Source of the DNA: Collimonas humicola
GTDB taxonomy: Bacteria > Pseudomonadota > Gammaproteobacteria > Burkholderiales > Burkholderiaceae_D
DNA: 64,000 nt
Reading direction: 5' to 3'
Assembly: GCF_018304945.1 (NCBI RefSeq)
Contig: NZ_JAGQEE010000002.1
Location: 124,001-188,000 of the forward strand
The notes under the pieces were generated by a model. That model was not told the origin of the DNA, made no database searches, and saw only the letters and a list, made by a program, of their open reading frames with translations. Position 1 is the first letter of the stretch, and the number at the start of each line of letters is the position of its first letter. Shown here one piece after another: positions 48,730 to 57,206 of the stretch. The position numbers and the translations under genes were made by a program.

Positions 48730-50268
48730 CTACGGCCGCAATACGTATTTGTTCTCGCTGACGCATTCATAGCGCTGCAATACATTGCCGCTGTCGTCCA
48801 CGCTTTCGAGATACACATCGAACTGCCACAGGCGCGCCATATGGCGCAGCATTTCATCGGTGCCTTCGGCCAGCGGCCGGGCGTCGCTGCGGAAATGACG
48901 CAGGGTCAGGCTGCGGTCGCCGCGGGTATTGACTGACCAGACCTGGATGTTGGGTTCGCGGTGGTTGATATCGTACTGGCGCGACAGCGCTTGCCGCACA
49001 TACTGGTAACCGGCATCGTTGTGGATCGCCGAGACTTCCAGCTCGCTGCGGTTTTCATCGTCCAGCACCGCAAACAGGCGCATGTCGCGTATCAGCTTCG
49101 GCGACAGATACTGAGCGACGAAGCTTTCATCCTTGAAGTTGCGCATCGCGTAATGCAAGGTTTCCAGCCAGGGCGTGCCTGCCAGTTCCGGAAACCAGCG
49201 GTAATCTTCTTCGGTGGGATTTTCGCAGATGCGACGGATATCGCTCATCATGCCGAATCCCAGCGCATAGGGATTGATCCCGCTGTAATAGGACTTGGTC
49301 ACCGGCGGCTGGTAGACGACGTTGCTGTGGGAATGCAGGAACTCCATCATGAAACCGTCGGTCAGCTTGCCTTCATCGTACAGCGTGTTGAGAATCGTGT
49401 AGTGCCAGAAAGTGGCCCAGCCTTCGTTCATGACCTGGGTCTGGCGCTGCGGATAGAAATACTGGGCGATCTTGCGCACGATGCGGATCACTTCGCGTTC
49501 CCATGGTTCCAGCAGCGGCGAATTCTTCTCGGCAAAGTACAGCAGGTTTTCCTGCGTCTCCGGCGGGAAGCGTCCTTCGACACGTTCGGCGGCTTCTTCC
49601 TTTTTTTCCGGCAGGGTGCGCCACAATTCATTGACTTGCGACTGCATGTATTCGGCCCGTTCGCGCCGTTGCGCCTGCTCTTTTTCCAGCGACAGTTTCT
49701 GCGGCCGCTTGTAGCGGTCGACGCCGTAGTGCATCAGCGCATGGCAAGAGTCCAGCAGCTCCTCGACCTTGGAAAAGCCGTAGCGCTCTTCGCATTCGGC
49801 GATGTACGCCTTGGCGTAGACCAGATAATCGATGATGGCGTGGGCATCGGTCCACAGCTGGAACAGGTAATTGCCCTTGAAAAAGGAGTTGTGCCCATAC
49901 GCTGCGTGCGCTACCACCAGCGCCTGCATCGTCATGGTGTTTTCTTCCATCAGGTAGGCGATGCAGGGATTCGAATTGATGACGATCTCGTAGGCCAGGC
50001 CCATCTGCCCGCGCTTGTAATCGCGCTCGGTCATCAGGAAGTGCTTGCCGAACGACCAGTGCCGGTAATTCACCGGCATGCCCGCCGAAGCGTAGGCATC
50101 CATCATCTGCTCGGCAGTGATGATCTCCAGCTGGATCGGGTAGATATCCAGCTTATAGCTGGCGGCGACGCGGGCAATTTCGTCGTTGTATAGTTCGATC
50201 AGGTCGAAGGTCCAATCGGACGGACAGGGCAGCGCCTGATTGACGCCCTTGGCTAGGCGATCGTTCAT
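48730..50268 (-). CDS. SpoVR-family stress protein (YcgB-like)
   Basis: A 512-residue soluble protein of the SpoVR family. It has the typical start WTFDLIELYNDEIARVAASYKLDIYPIQLEIITAEQMMDAY, the HWSFGKHF motif and the conserved EGWATFWHYTILN with His/Glu residues that hint at metal binding. The function is unknown, but the gene travels with prkA and yeaH. Its ATG overlaps the yeaH stop by four bases, so the pair is coupled. It is last in the operon. Confidence 0.92.
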   Translation of the reverse strand: MNDRLAKGVNQALPCPSDWTFDLIELYNDEIARVAASYKLDIYPIQLEIITAEQMMDAYASAGMPVNYRHWSFGKHFLMTERDYKRGQMGLAYEIVINSNPCIAYLMEENTMTMQALVVAHAAYGHNSFFKGNYLFQLWTDAHAIIDYLVYAKAYIAECEERYGFSKVEELLDSCHALMHYGVDRYKRPQKLSLEKEQAQRRERAEYMQSQVNELWRTLPEKKEEAAERVEGRFPPETQENLLYFAEKNSPLLEPWEREVIRIVRKIAQYFYPQRQTQVMNEGWATFWHYTILNTLYDEGKLTDGFMMEFLHSHSNVVYQPPVTKSYYSGINPYALGFGMMSDIRRICENPTEEDYRWFPELAGTPWLETLHYAMRNFKDESFVAQYLSPKLIRDMRLFAVLDDENRSELEVSAIHNDAGYQYVRQALSRQYDINHREPNIQVWSVNTRGDRSLTLRHFRSDARPLAEGTDEMLRHMARLWQFDVYLESVDDSGNVLQRYECVSENKYVLRP

Positions 50269-51533
50269 GAATGGACCTGCTTTTCAAACAGTTCACGGAA
50301 TACCGGATAAATCTCGCTGGCGGTCTGCACCTTTTTCATCGCAAACTGCGGATTGACGGCCGCGATCTGCTGGTACTCGGTCCACAGGTTCTGTTCTTCC
50401 ACGGTCACCTGGATATAAGCGAAGTAGCGCGAACGCGGCAGGATTTCCAGCTCCAGCAGTTCACGGCACTTGGGCGAATCGTCATTCCAGTTGTCGCCGT
50501 CGGAAGCCTGGGCGCCATAGATGTTCCAGTCGCCCGGCGGATAGCGTTCGTCGATGATCTTCTTCATCAGCTCCAGCGCGCTGGACACCACCGTGCCGCC
50601 GCTTTCCTGCGAGTGGAAGAAGGTATCTTCATCGACCTCGTCGGCACGCGTGTGATGGCGGATGAACACGACTTCGATGTGCTCGTAATTACGCGTCAGG
50701 AACAGGTACAGCAGAATGAAGAAGCGCTTTGACAGATCCTTGCGCTGTTCGTCCATCGAACCCGATACGTCCATGACGCAGAACATCACGGCGCGGCTGG
50801 ACGGCTGCGGCACCTTGATCCGGTTGACATAGCGCAGGTCGAAAGGATCGATGAAAGGAATCCGCCAGATGCGGCCTTTCAGGTGATGGATATCCTCTTC
50901 CAGGCGGACGATTTCGTCGCGCCGGTCGTTAGGATCGACCTTCAGCGTTTCCAGCAGCGCTTCCAGCTCGCGCAGCTTGACCACCAGCGGCGAGCCAAGC
51001 GCAATGCGGCGTCCGAGCGAGCTGCGCAGGGAACGGACGATATCGATATTGTTGGGGCTGCCTTCGGTGGAATAACCGGCGCGCATGTTTTTCCAGCTGG
51101 GCACCGCCAGCAGATTGGTCTTGATCAGGCGCGGCAGCTCCAGGTCTTCGAAAAAGTACTGCATGAATTCTTCGCGCGACAACTGGAATACGAATTCGTC
51201 CTCGCCCTCGCCGGAATTGCTGGCGGAACTGCCGCCGCCACCGCCAGACCCACCGTCTGGACGGGGAATACGGTCACCTTGCAGATAATCCTGGTTGCCG
51301 GGATGGACCATCTCGCGCTTGCCGCCGGGTCCGTGGCCGAACACCGGCTCACTGATGCCCTTGCGCGGAATGCTGATGCTCTTGGCGTTTTCGATTTCCT
51401 TGATGCCGCGGTCGCGCACGGCTTCGGTCACCGAACGATGAATGGCCGCCCGGAAGCGCCGCAAGAAGCGCTCCCGATTGGCAATGCTTTTGTTCTTGCC
51501 AGACAGTCTACGGTCGATTATCTGATGCAACAC
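50265..51533 (-). CDS. YeaH/YhbH family (DUF444) VWA-like protein
   Basis: A 422-residue partner of the PrkA kinase. A von Willebrand A-type domain follows residue 240 with the metal motif in FCVMDVSGSMDEQRK. The N-terminal part is basic (RLSGKNKSIANRERFLRRFR) and carries a Gly/Ser-rich stretch (PDGGSGGGGGSSASNSGEGED) as in other members. E. coli YeaH and YeaG (PrkA) are coexpressed in stationary phase and under nitrogen stress. A 158-base palindromic element separates it from prkA. Confidence 0.92.
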   Translation of the reverse strand: MLHQIIDRRLSGKNKSIANRERFLRRFRAAIHRSVTEAVRDRGIKEIENAKSISIPRKGISEPVFGHGPGGKREMVHPGNQDYLQGDRIPRPDGGSGGGGGSSASNSGEGEDEFVFQLSREEFMQYFFEDLELPRLIKTNLLAVPSWKNMRAGYSTEGSPNNIDIVRSLRSSLGRRIALGSPLVVKLRELEALLETLKVDPNDRRDEIVRLEEDIHHLKGRIWRIPFIDPFDLRYVNRIKVPQPSSRAVMFCVMDVSGSMDEQRKDLSKRFFILLYLFLTRNYEHIEVVFIRHHTRADEVDEDTFFHSQESGGTVVSSALELMKKIIDERYPPGDWNIYGAQASDGDNWNDDSPKCRELLELEILPRSRYFAYIQVTVEEQNLWTEYQQIAAVNPQFAMKKVQTASEIYPVFRELFEKQVHS

Positions 51534-51592
51534 GATCGGCTCTCCTAGTCAGACGGCATCCGGTGAGTCGCTGCTACTATCGGCTCGCCTTA

Positions 51593-51750
51593 GGCCCCGT
51601 TAGTAAATAACTTGAACATTTGTGCGGCCGTAGCCGGCGCGCTGCTGCGTTGCCCACCGCTTGCAGTGCTCGCACTGCGGCGCGTCTGGCGCCTTGCTTC
51701 GCATCCAGCTACAGCCGCCCAAATGCCCAACTTATTCCCTAGCGAGCCCT
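51593..51750. repeat. Palindromic intergenic repeat between prkA and yeaH
   Basis: The left arm (from GGCCCCGTTAG onward) and the right arm (complement of CTAGCGAGCCC at the end) match for most of 60 bases each. For example, AATAACTTGAACATTTG matches AATAAGTTGGGCATTTG and GCGGCCGTAGCCGG matches GCGGCTGTAGCTGG. The centre is GCAGTGC-TC-GCACTGC. The whole can fold into one long imperfect hairpin. Its right end abuts the prkA stop codon. This is the shape of a REP/MITE-like element; I cannot tell the copy number elsewhere. Confidence 0.7.
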
Positions 51751-53672
51751 TACGATGACTTGCGCACGCGCAGATACCATTCGCACAGCAAGCGCACCTG
51801 CTTCGGCGTATAGCCTTTGCTGACCATGCGATTGACGAAATCCTCGTGCTTGCGCAATTCCTCGTTAGAACCTTTGGCGTTGAATGAAATAACCGGCAGC
51901 AGGTCCTCGGTATTCGAGAACATTTTCTTCTCGATCACGACCCGCAACTTTTCATAGCTGGTCCAGAGCGGATTCTTGCCGGCGTTGGAAACCCGCGCCC
52001 GCAGCACGAAATTCACGATTTCGTTGCGGAAGTCCTTCGGATTGCTGATGCCCGCCGGCTTTTCGATTTTTTCCAGTTCAGCGTTCAGCGCCGCCCGGTC
52101 GAAGCTCTCGCCGGTGTCGTGGTCGCGGAATTCCTGGTCCTGGATCCAGAAGTCGGCATAGGTTACGTAGCGGTCGAAGACGTTCTGGCCGTATTCCGAA
52201 TACGACTCCAGGTAGGCGGTCTGGATTTCCTTGCCGATAAATTCGGCATAGCGCGTCGCCAGCGTATCCTTGACGTAGGACAGGTACTTTTGCTCCAGCT
52301 CTTGCGGGAACTGCTCGCGTTCGATCTGCTGCTCCAGCACATACATCAGGTGCACCGGATTGGCCGCCACCTCGGTCGAATCGAAGTTGAACACGCGTGA
52401 CAGTATCTTGAAGGCGAAGCGGGTCGAGACCCCGGTCATGCCCTCGTCGACACCGGCGTAATCGCGGTATTCCTGGAACGACTTGGCCTTGGGATCGCTG
52501 TCTTTCAGGTTCTCGCCGTCGTACACCTGCATTTTCGAGAAAATACTGGAATTCTCCGGCTCGCCCAGACGCGTCAGTATCGAAAACTGCGCCATCATCT
52601 TCAGCGTACCCGGAGCGCATACCGCCTTGCCCAGGGAAGAGGTGCGGATCAGCTTTTCATAGATCTTGATTTCTTCCGACACCCGCAGGCAATACGGCAC
52701 CTTGACTATATAAATACGGTCCAGCAAAGCTTCGTTGTTCTTGTTGTTGCGGAAGGCCTTCCATTCCGACTCGTTGGAGTGAGCCAGGATGATGCCGTCG
52801 AACGGAATCGCGCCGAAACCCTCGGTGCCCTTGAAGTTGCCTTCCTGGGTAGCGGTCAGCAGCGGATGCAGCACCTTGATCGGCGCCTTGAACATTTCGA
52901 CGAATTCCAGCAAGCCCTGGTTCGACAGGCACAGGCCGCCGGAGTAGCTGTAGGCGTCGGCGTCGTCCTGCGAATACTGCTCCAGCTTGCGGATATCGAC
53001 CTTGCCGACCAGGGAGGAAATGTCCTGGTTGTTTTCGTCGCCCGGTTCGGTCTTGGAAATGGCGATCTGCCGCAAGATCGAAGGATAGCGCTTAACTACG
53101 CGGAATTTCCGTATATCGCCGTTGAATTCGTGCAGCCGCTTGACCGCCCACGGGCTCAATATGGATTTCAGATAACGGCGCGGAATGCCGTATTGCTCTT
53201 CCAGGATGGCGCCGTCCTCTTCGTAATCGAACAGGCCCAGCGGCGACTCGTTCACCGGCGAGCCCTTGAGGGAATAGAAGGGAACATGTTCCATCAGCTG
53301 TTTGAGGCGTTCGGCGATAGATGATTTGCCGCCGCCGACCGGACCCAGCAAATAGAGAATTTGCTTGCGTTCTTCCAGGCCTTGCGCGGCGTGCCGGAAA
53401 TAGGCGACCACTTGTTCGATCACCTCTTCCGCGCCGTAGAACTCCTTGAACGCGGGATAAACCTTGAGCACCTTGTTGGCAAAGATGCGCGACAAGGAAG
53501 GGTCGTGCCGTGTATCGACCTGTTGCGGCTCGCCTATCGCCATCAGCATGCGTTCGCCGGCGGTTGCATAACCGCTGGGATCGGTCTTACAAAGTGCTAG
53601 ATATTCTTCTAGGGAAAATTCTTCTTCTCTGGTTTTGTCGAACCGAGTTGCAAAGCTGCTGTAGATATCCAT
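51750..53672 (-). CDS. prkA: PrkA serine protein kinase (YeaG-like)
   Basis: A 640-residue AAA+-type protein kinase. Residues 20-390 form the AAA domain with Walker A as GPVGGGKSSIAERL near 112 and Walker B-like DGIILAHSN; the C-terminal PrkA domain after 420 resembles the kinase half. In E. coli the homologue responds to nitrogen starvation and stationary phase, and it phosphorylates a narrow set of substrates. GGGGGT lies before the ATG. It is first of the prkA-yeaH-spoVR operon, with a 152-base upstream gap. Confidence 0.95.
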   Translation of the reverse strand: MDIYSSFATRFDKTREEEFSLEEYLALCKTDPSGYATAGERMLMAIGEPQQVDTRHDPSLSRIFANKVLKVYPAFKEFYGAEEVIEQVVAYFRHAAQGLEERKQILYLLGPVGGGKSSIAERLKQLMEHVPFYSLKGSPVNESPLGLFDYEEDGAILEEQYGIPRRYLKSILSPWAVKRLHEFNGDIRKFRVVKRYPSILRQIAISKTEPGDENNQDISSLVGKVDIRKLEQYSQDDADAYSYSGGLCLSNQGLLEFVEMFKAPIKVLHPLLTATQEGNFKGTEGFGAIPFDGIILAHSNESEWKAFRNNKNNEALLDRIYIVKVPYCLRVSEEIKIYEKLIRTSSLGKAVCAPGTLKMMAQFSILTRLGEPENSSIFSKMQVYDGENLKDSDPKAKSFQEYRDYAGVDEGMTGVSTRFAFKILSRVFNFDSTEVAANPVHLMYVLEQQIEREQFPQELEQKYLSYVKDTLATRYAEFIGKEIQTAYLESYSEYGQNVFDRYVTYADFWIQDQEFRDHDTGESFDRAALNAELEKIEKPAGISNPKDFRNEIVNFVLRARVSNAGKNPLWTSYEKLRVVIEKKMFSNTEDLLPVISFNAKGSNEELRKHEDFVNRMVSKGYTPKQVRLLCEWYLRVRKSS

Positions 53673-53824
53673 ATCACCCCCGCATCAACGATGTTGCGAA
53701 AACAAATTGAAGATTACACTATTGAAAGTTCGACCTCTTCGGATACTCGCAGTTCCTTGATCGGCTACCGTCCTTTTCAACCCAGCCCAGAAGAGGATTA
53801 TTCGATTTGATTCTAATCCTTTTT

Positions 53825-55096
53825 CTAACTTACAACAGGATTTTCTCTTTTTGCCACATCCTGCTTCTGGTTCCACGGTGCGACTTTGAACAAAATTAAC
53901 ATTCCCGGCAGCGCCAAAACGAAGCACAGAATAAAGAAATGGAACCAGCCGGTTTCCGCCACGATATAGCCGACCGAGGAATTGACGAAGGTCCGCGGCA
54001 CCGCAGCGAGGCTGGTGAACAAGGCATATTGCGTAGCAGTGTAGCGGGGATCGGTAGCGCGCGCGATGAACGCCACGAAAGCCGCGGTGCCGACGCCGAC
54101 GCCGAAAGCCTCGCCGCCGATCACGATGGCCAGCACCAGCGGATCGGGACCGACCTGCGCCAGCCAGGCAAATCCCAGGATAGTCACCGCCTGCACCACG
54201 CCAAAAATCCACAATGCCCGATTTATTCCTATCTGCACCATCCAGATGCCGCCGACCAGGCCGCCGACCAGGCTGGCCCACAAGCTGGTGGTCTTGGAAA
54301 TCAGGCCGATCTGCGTCAGGGAAAACCCCAGGTCGATATAAAATTTGGTGGCAAGCGCGGTTGCCATGCTGTCGCCGAGCTTATAGAGGAAAATAAAGGC
54401 CAGTATCCACAGCGCGCTGGACCAGCCATCCCTGGTGATAAATTCCTGAAACGGCAATACGACGGCTTCCCGCAGACTCCTTGGCGGCGATCCGTATACC
54501 GTCGGCTCCTTGATCAGCAAGGTGCAGATCAGCCCCGGCAGCATGAAACCGGCGGTGATCCAGAACACCGCCTGCCAGCTCATATGATCGGCCAGGAACA
54601 GCGACAGGGCGCCCGGCACCATGCCGGCAACCTTATAGGCATTGACGTTGATCGCGGCGCCCAGCCCCTGCTCGCTTTCGGGCAGGATTTCGCGCCGGTA
54701 GGCGTCGATCACGATATCCTGGCTGGCCGACAGGAACGCCACCAACGCCGCCATACAAGCGATTGCCGTCACCTGCGAGTGCGGATCCAGCATGCCCATG
54801 GCGCCGATGGCGACGAACAGGGTCGCCTGGGTCAGCAGCATCCAGCTGCGCCGGCGGCCGAGTTTGCCGAAGTGGAAGCGATCCATCAGCGGCGACCAGA
54901 CGAACTTCCAAGTGTAGGGAAACATCACCAGCGCAAACAGCCCCAGCGACTTTACGTTCAGACCGGATTTGCTCAGCCAGGCTTGCAGCAAGCTGAGCAG
55001 GATGAACAGCGGCAGGCCGGAACTGAAGCCGAGGAAAGCGCAGATCAGCATGCGCCGGTTGAGGTAGTGATGCCAGGGATTTGAAGCTGAAGTCAT
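53825..55096 (-). CDS. ampG: AmpG muropeptide permease (MFS)
   Basis: A 423-residue inner-membrane transporter with about twelve helices that imports GlcNAc-anhydroMurNAc peptides for wall recycling. AmpG signatures are GFSSGLPLFILLSLLQAWL, WKFVWSPLMDRFHFGKLGRRRSWM and ASQDIVIDAYRREILPESEQGLGAA, the last with the conserved Asp/Arg pair. It follows metW by 91 bases on the same strand. No ampC/ampR pair is nearby, so recycling rather than beta-lactamase signalling is the safe role. Confidence 0.92.
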   Translation of the reverse strand: MTSASNPWHHYLNRRMLICAFLGFSSGLPLFILLSLLQAWLSKSGLNVKSLGLFALVMFPYTWKFVWSPLMDRFHFGKLGRRRSWMLLTQATLFVAIGAMGMLDPHSQVTAIACMAALVAFLSASQDIVIDAYRREILPESEQGLGAAINVNAYKVAGMVPGALSLFLADHMSWQAVFWITAGFMLPGLICTLLIKEPTVYGSPPRSLREAVVLPFQEFITRDGWSSALWILAFIFLYKLGDSMATALATKFYIDLGFSLTQIGLISKTTSLWASLVGGLVGGIWMVQIGINRALWIFGVVQAVTILGFAWLAQVGPDPLVLAIVIGGEAFGVGVGTAAFVAFIARATDPRYTATQYALFTSLAAVPRTFVNSSVGYIVAETGWFHFFILCFVLALPGMLILFKVAPWNQKQDVAKRENPVVS

Positions 55097-55187
55097 AGAT
55101 GCGCCCGCGGCGGCGGGAGTTGTGGATAATCACGCCGCCCCAGATTCAAACCGTGGGCGGCAAGAATATCCCTTAATTTTTACGGGT

Positions 55188-55790
55188 TTATTTCTTGCGA
55201 AAGCGGAATACCGCAAGACTACCACGCCAGTTGGGCAGCACCGAGATCGGCTGGCCATCGTGCAGCGCTACGCATTCGAGCACTTCCAGGCCGACTTGGT
55301 TCGCCAGTTCTTCAAAATCCTTGATGGTGGCGCAGCGCAGGTTGGGGGTGTCATACCATTCGTACGGCAGCGATTTCGACACCGGCATGCGGCCGCGCAG
55401 CAGCGCCACCCGGTGCGGCCAGTAGGCGAAATTGGGGAAGGATACGATCGCTTCACGGCCGACGCGGGCGATATCGCGCAAAACGCCTTCCACATTTTTC
55501 ATCATTTGCAGGGCCGACAGGCAGAGCACGGTGTCGAAGGCATTGTCGGCAAACAGGTTGAGCCCGGCTTCCATGTCTTGCTGGATCACCGAGACGCCGC
55601 GCGCCACGCAGGCTGGAATCTTGGCATCGTCGATTTCGACGCCGTAGCCGGCGCACTGCTTGTCGGACTGCAGATAATCGAGCATGACGCCGTCGCCGCA
55701 ACCGAGGTCGAGCACCTGTGACTGGCCGCGCACCCAATGTGCAATAAAGGCCAGGTCGGGACGCAAGCTGCTTAATTGATCAAAGTTCAT
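55188..55790 (-). CDS. metW: MetW methionine biosynthesis protein
   Basis: A 200-residue SAM-dependent methyltransferase fold protein with motif I as [16 protein letters not shown]. In betaproteobacteria and pseudomonads MetW is always next to MetX and is needed for efficient methionine synthesis, probably by activating MetX. The start overlaps the metX 3' end by 11 bases, which indicates coupled translation and a shared fate under the upstream switch. Confidence 0.93.
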   Translation of the reverse strand: MNFDQLSSLRPDLAFIAHWVRGQSQVLDLGCGDGVMLDYLQSDKQCAGYGVEIDDAKIPACVARGVSVIQQDMEAGLNLFADNAFDTVLCLSALQMMKNVEGVLRDIARVGREAIVSFPNFAYWPHRVALLRGRMPVSKSLPYEWYDTPNLRCATIKDFEELANQVGLEVLECVALHDGQPISVLPNWRGSLAVFRFRKK

Positions 55791-56964
55791 GTACGGCTCC
55801 TACTGCTTCTGTTGCTGCTGTCGATTCGCTTGCCGGCGCCTGGCCCAGCTCTTGCCAGATGCGGTTGTAATATTCGCCCACCACGCTCATGTAGCGCGGA
55901 TCGTCCAGCAAAAAGGCATCGTGGCCGTGCGGCGCGTCGATCTCGGCGTAGCTGACGCGGCGCTTGTTGTTGACCAGCGCCTGGACGATTTCGCGGCTGC
56001 GTTCCGGCGAAAAACGCCAGTCGGTCATGAACGACACCAGCAGGAACTGCGCCTGGGTGCGGCTCAGCGCCTGGGTCAGGTCGCCGCCGAATTCCTTGGC
56101 CGGATCGAAATAATCGAGCGCCTTGGTGATCAGCAGATAAGTATTGGCGTCAAAATATTCAGAGAATTTGTCGCCCTGGTAGCGCAGGTAGGACTCGATT
56201 TCAAAATCGATGCCGAAGCCGAACTGGTAGGCGCCGGAGCGCAGGTCGCGGCCGAACTTCTCGGCCATGTCATCGTCCGACAGATAAGTGATATGGCCGA
56301 CCATGCGCGCCACCCGCAAGCCATTCTTGGGCACCACGCCGTGCGCGTAATAATCGCCGCCGTGAAAACCGGGATCGGTCAGGATCGCCTGCCGCGCCAC
56401 ATCGTTGAAGGCGATGTTTTGCGCCGACAGCTTCGGCGTCGAGGCGATCACCACACAGTGGCGCAGTCGGGCCGGGTACAGCAAACTCCAGGCCAGCGCC
56501 TGCATGCCGCCCAGCGAGCCGCCCATCACCGCGGCAAACTGCACGATCCCCAGCGCATCGGCCAGGCGCTCCTGGGCTTGCACCCAGTCTTCCACTGTCA
56601 CCACCGGGAAGCCGGCGCCGTAGGGCTTGCCGGTAGCGGCATTGATATGCATCGGACCGGTGGAGCCGAAGCAGGAACCGAGGTTGTTGACGCCGATGAC
56701 GAAGAATTTATTGGTATCGAGCGCTTTGCCGGGCCCAACCATGTTGTCCCACCAGCCGACGTTCTTTTCGTCGTCCTGATACACGCCGGCGACGTGGTGC
56801 GAGGCGTTCAGCGCGTGGCAGACCAGCACGGCATTCGATTTGTCGGCATTCAGGGCGCCATAGGTTTCGTACACCAGCGTGTAATCGGCCAGCAGCGCGC
56901 CGCTTTGCAATTGCAGCGGTGTCGCGAAATGCATGGATTGCGGAGCAACTATTCCTTGGGACAT
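55780..56964 (-). CDS. metX: Homoserine O-acyltransferase MetX
   Basis: A 394-residue alpha/beta-hydrolase enzyme that acylates homoserine (acetyl- or succinyl-CoA as donor cannot be told by eye), the committed step to methionine. The catalytic Ser is in MGGSLGGMQ near 150; the Asp and the His of [12 protein letters not shown] complete the triad. ATG 56964 is preferred over the TTG two codons earlier; neither has a strong ribosome site. A SAM-II-type aptamer and a terminator lie directly upstream, so transcription should stop when SAM is plentiful. Confidence 0.94.
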   Translation of the reverse strand: MSQGIVAPQSMHFATPLQLQSGALLADYTLVYETYGALNADKSNAVLVCHALNASHHVAGVYQDDEKNVGWWDNMVGPGKALDTNKFFVIGVNNLGSCFGSTGPMHINAATGKPYGAGFPVVTVEDWVQAQERLADALGIVQFAAVMGGSLGGMQALAWSLLYPARLRHCVVIASTPKLSAQNIAFNDVARQAILTDPGFHGGDYYAHGVVPKNGLRVARMVGHITYLSDDDMAEKFGRDLRSGAYQFGFGIDFEIESYLRYQGDKFSEYFDANTYLLITKALDYFDPAKEFGGDLTQALSRTQAQFLLVSFMTDWRFSPERSREIVQALVNNKRRVSYAEIDAPHGHDAFLLDDPRYMSVVGEYYNRIWQELGQAPASESTAATEAVGAVHEL

Positions 56965-56992
56965 GGTCAATTTGCTTGTATTGTGTAGAAAT

Positions 56993-57025
56993 AAAAAAAG
57001 CCCGAGAGCTTTCGCTAATCGGGCT
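56993..57025 (-). terminator. Terminator arm of the metX leader switch
   Basis: On the minus strand AGCCCGA (57019-57025) pairs with TCGGGCT (56999-57005) and is followed by seven T residues (56993-56999). It ends only 28 bases before the metX ATG. The 5' arm overlaps a segment (TTTAGCC, 57022-57028) that can instead pair with GGCTAAA of the aptamer. Confidence 0.85.
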
Positions 57026-57046
57026 AAATTCTGGGCTTGTGCTTCA

Positions 57047-57146
57047 AGCTCGCTTTAGCCGTATTTATTTGGCATCTACCGGTCCGGAAACCAGGTGATG
57101 CCGCGCGCCCGCAAGCTGAGGTGGTGAAACCATTCAAATCGGCGCG
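57047..57146 (-). promoter_or_regulatory. SAM-II riboswitch upstream of metX
   Basis: Minus-strand features match the SAM-II (SAM-alpha) class. P1 is CGCGCC (57141-57146) with GGCGCG (57104-57109). Directly after P1 5' comes GATTTGA; AGCTTGC (57111-57117) lies before the P1 3' arm. An extra hairpin (GGCATC with GATGCC) sits in the long loop. AAATAAATAC and GGCTAAAG follow. AGCTTGC can pair with GCGAGCT (57047-57053), the H-type pseudoknot. The class binds S-adenosylmethionine and turns off methionine genes. It was recognised by eye, not by a covariance model. Confidence 0.82.
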
Positions 57147-57206
57147 ATGGGACAAGAATAACCAAGTCGGGGCTTGGCGTCAAACTATGATGGCATTGTC
57201 ATTCCA

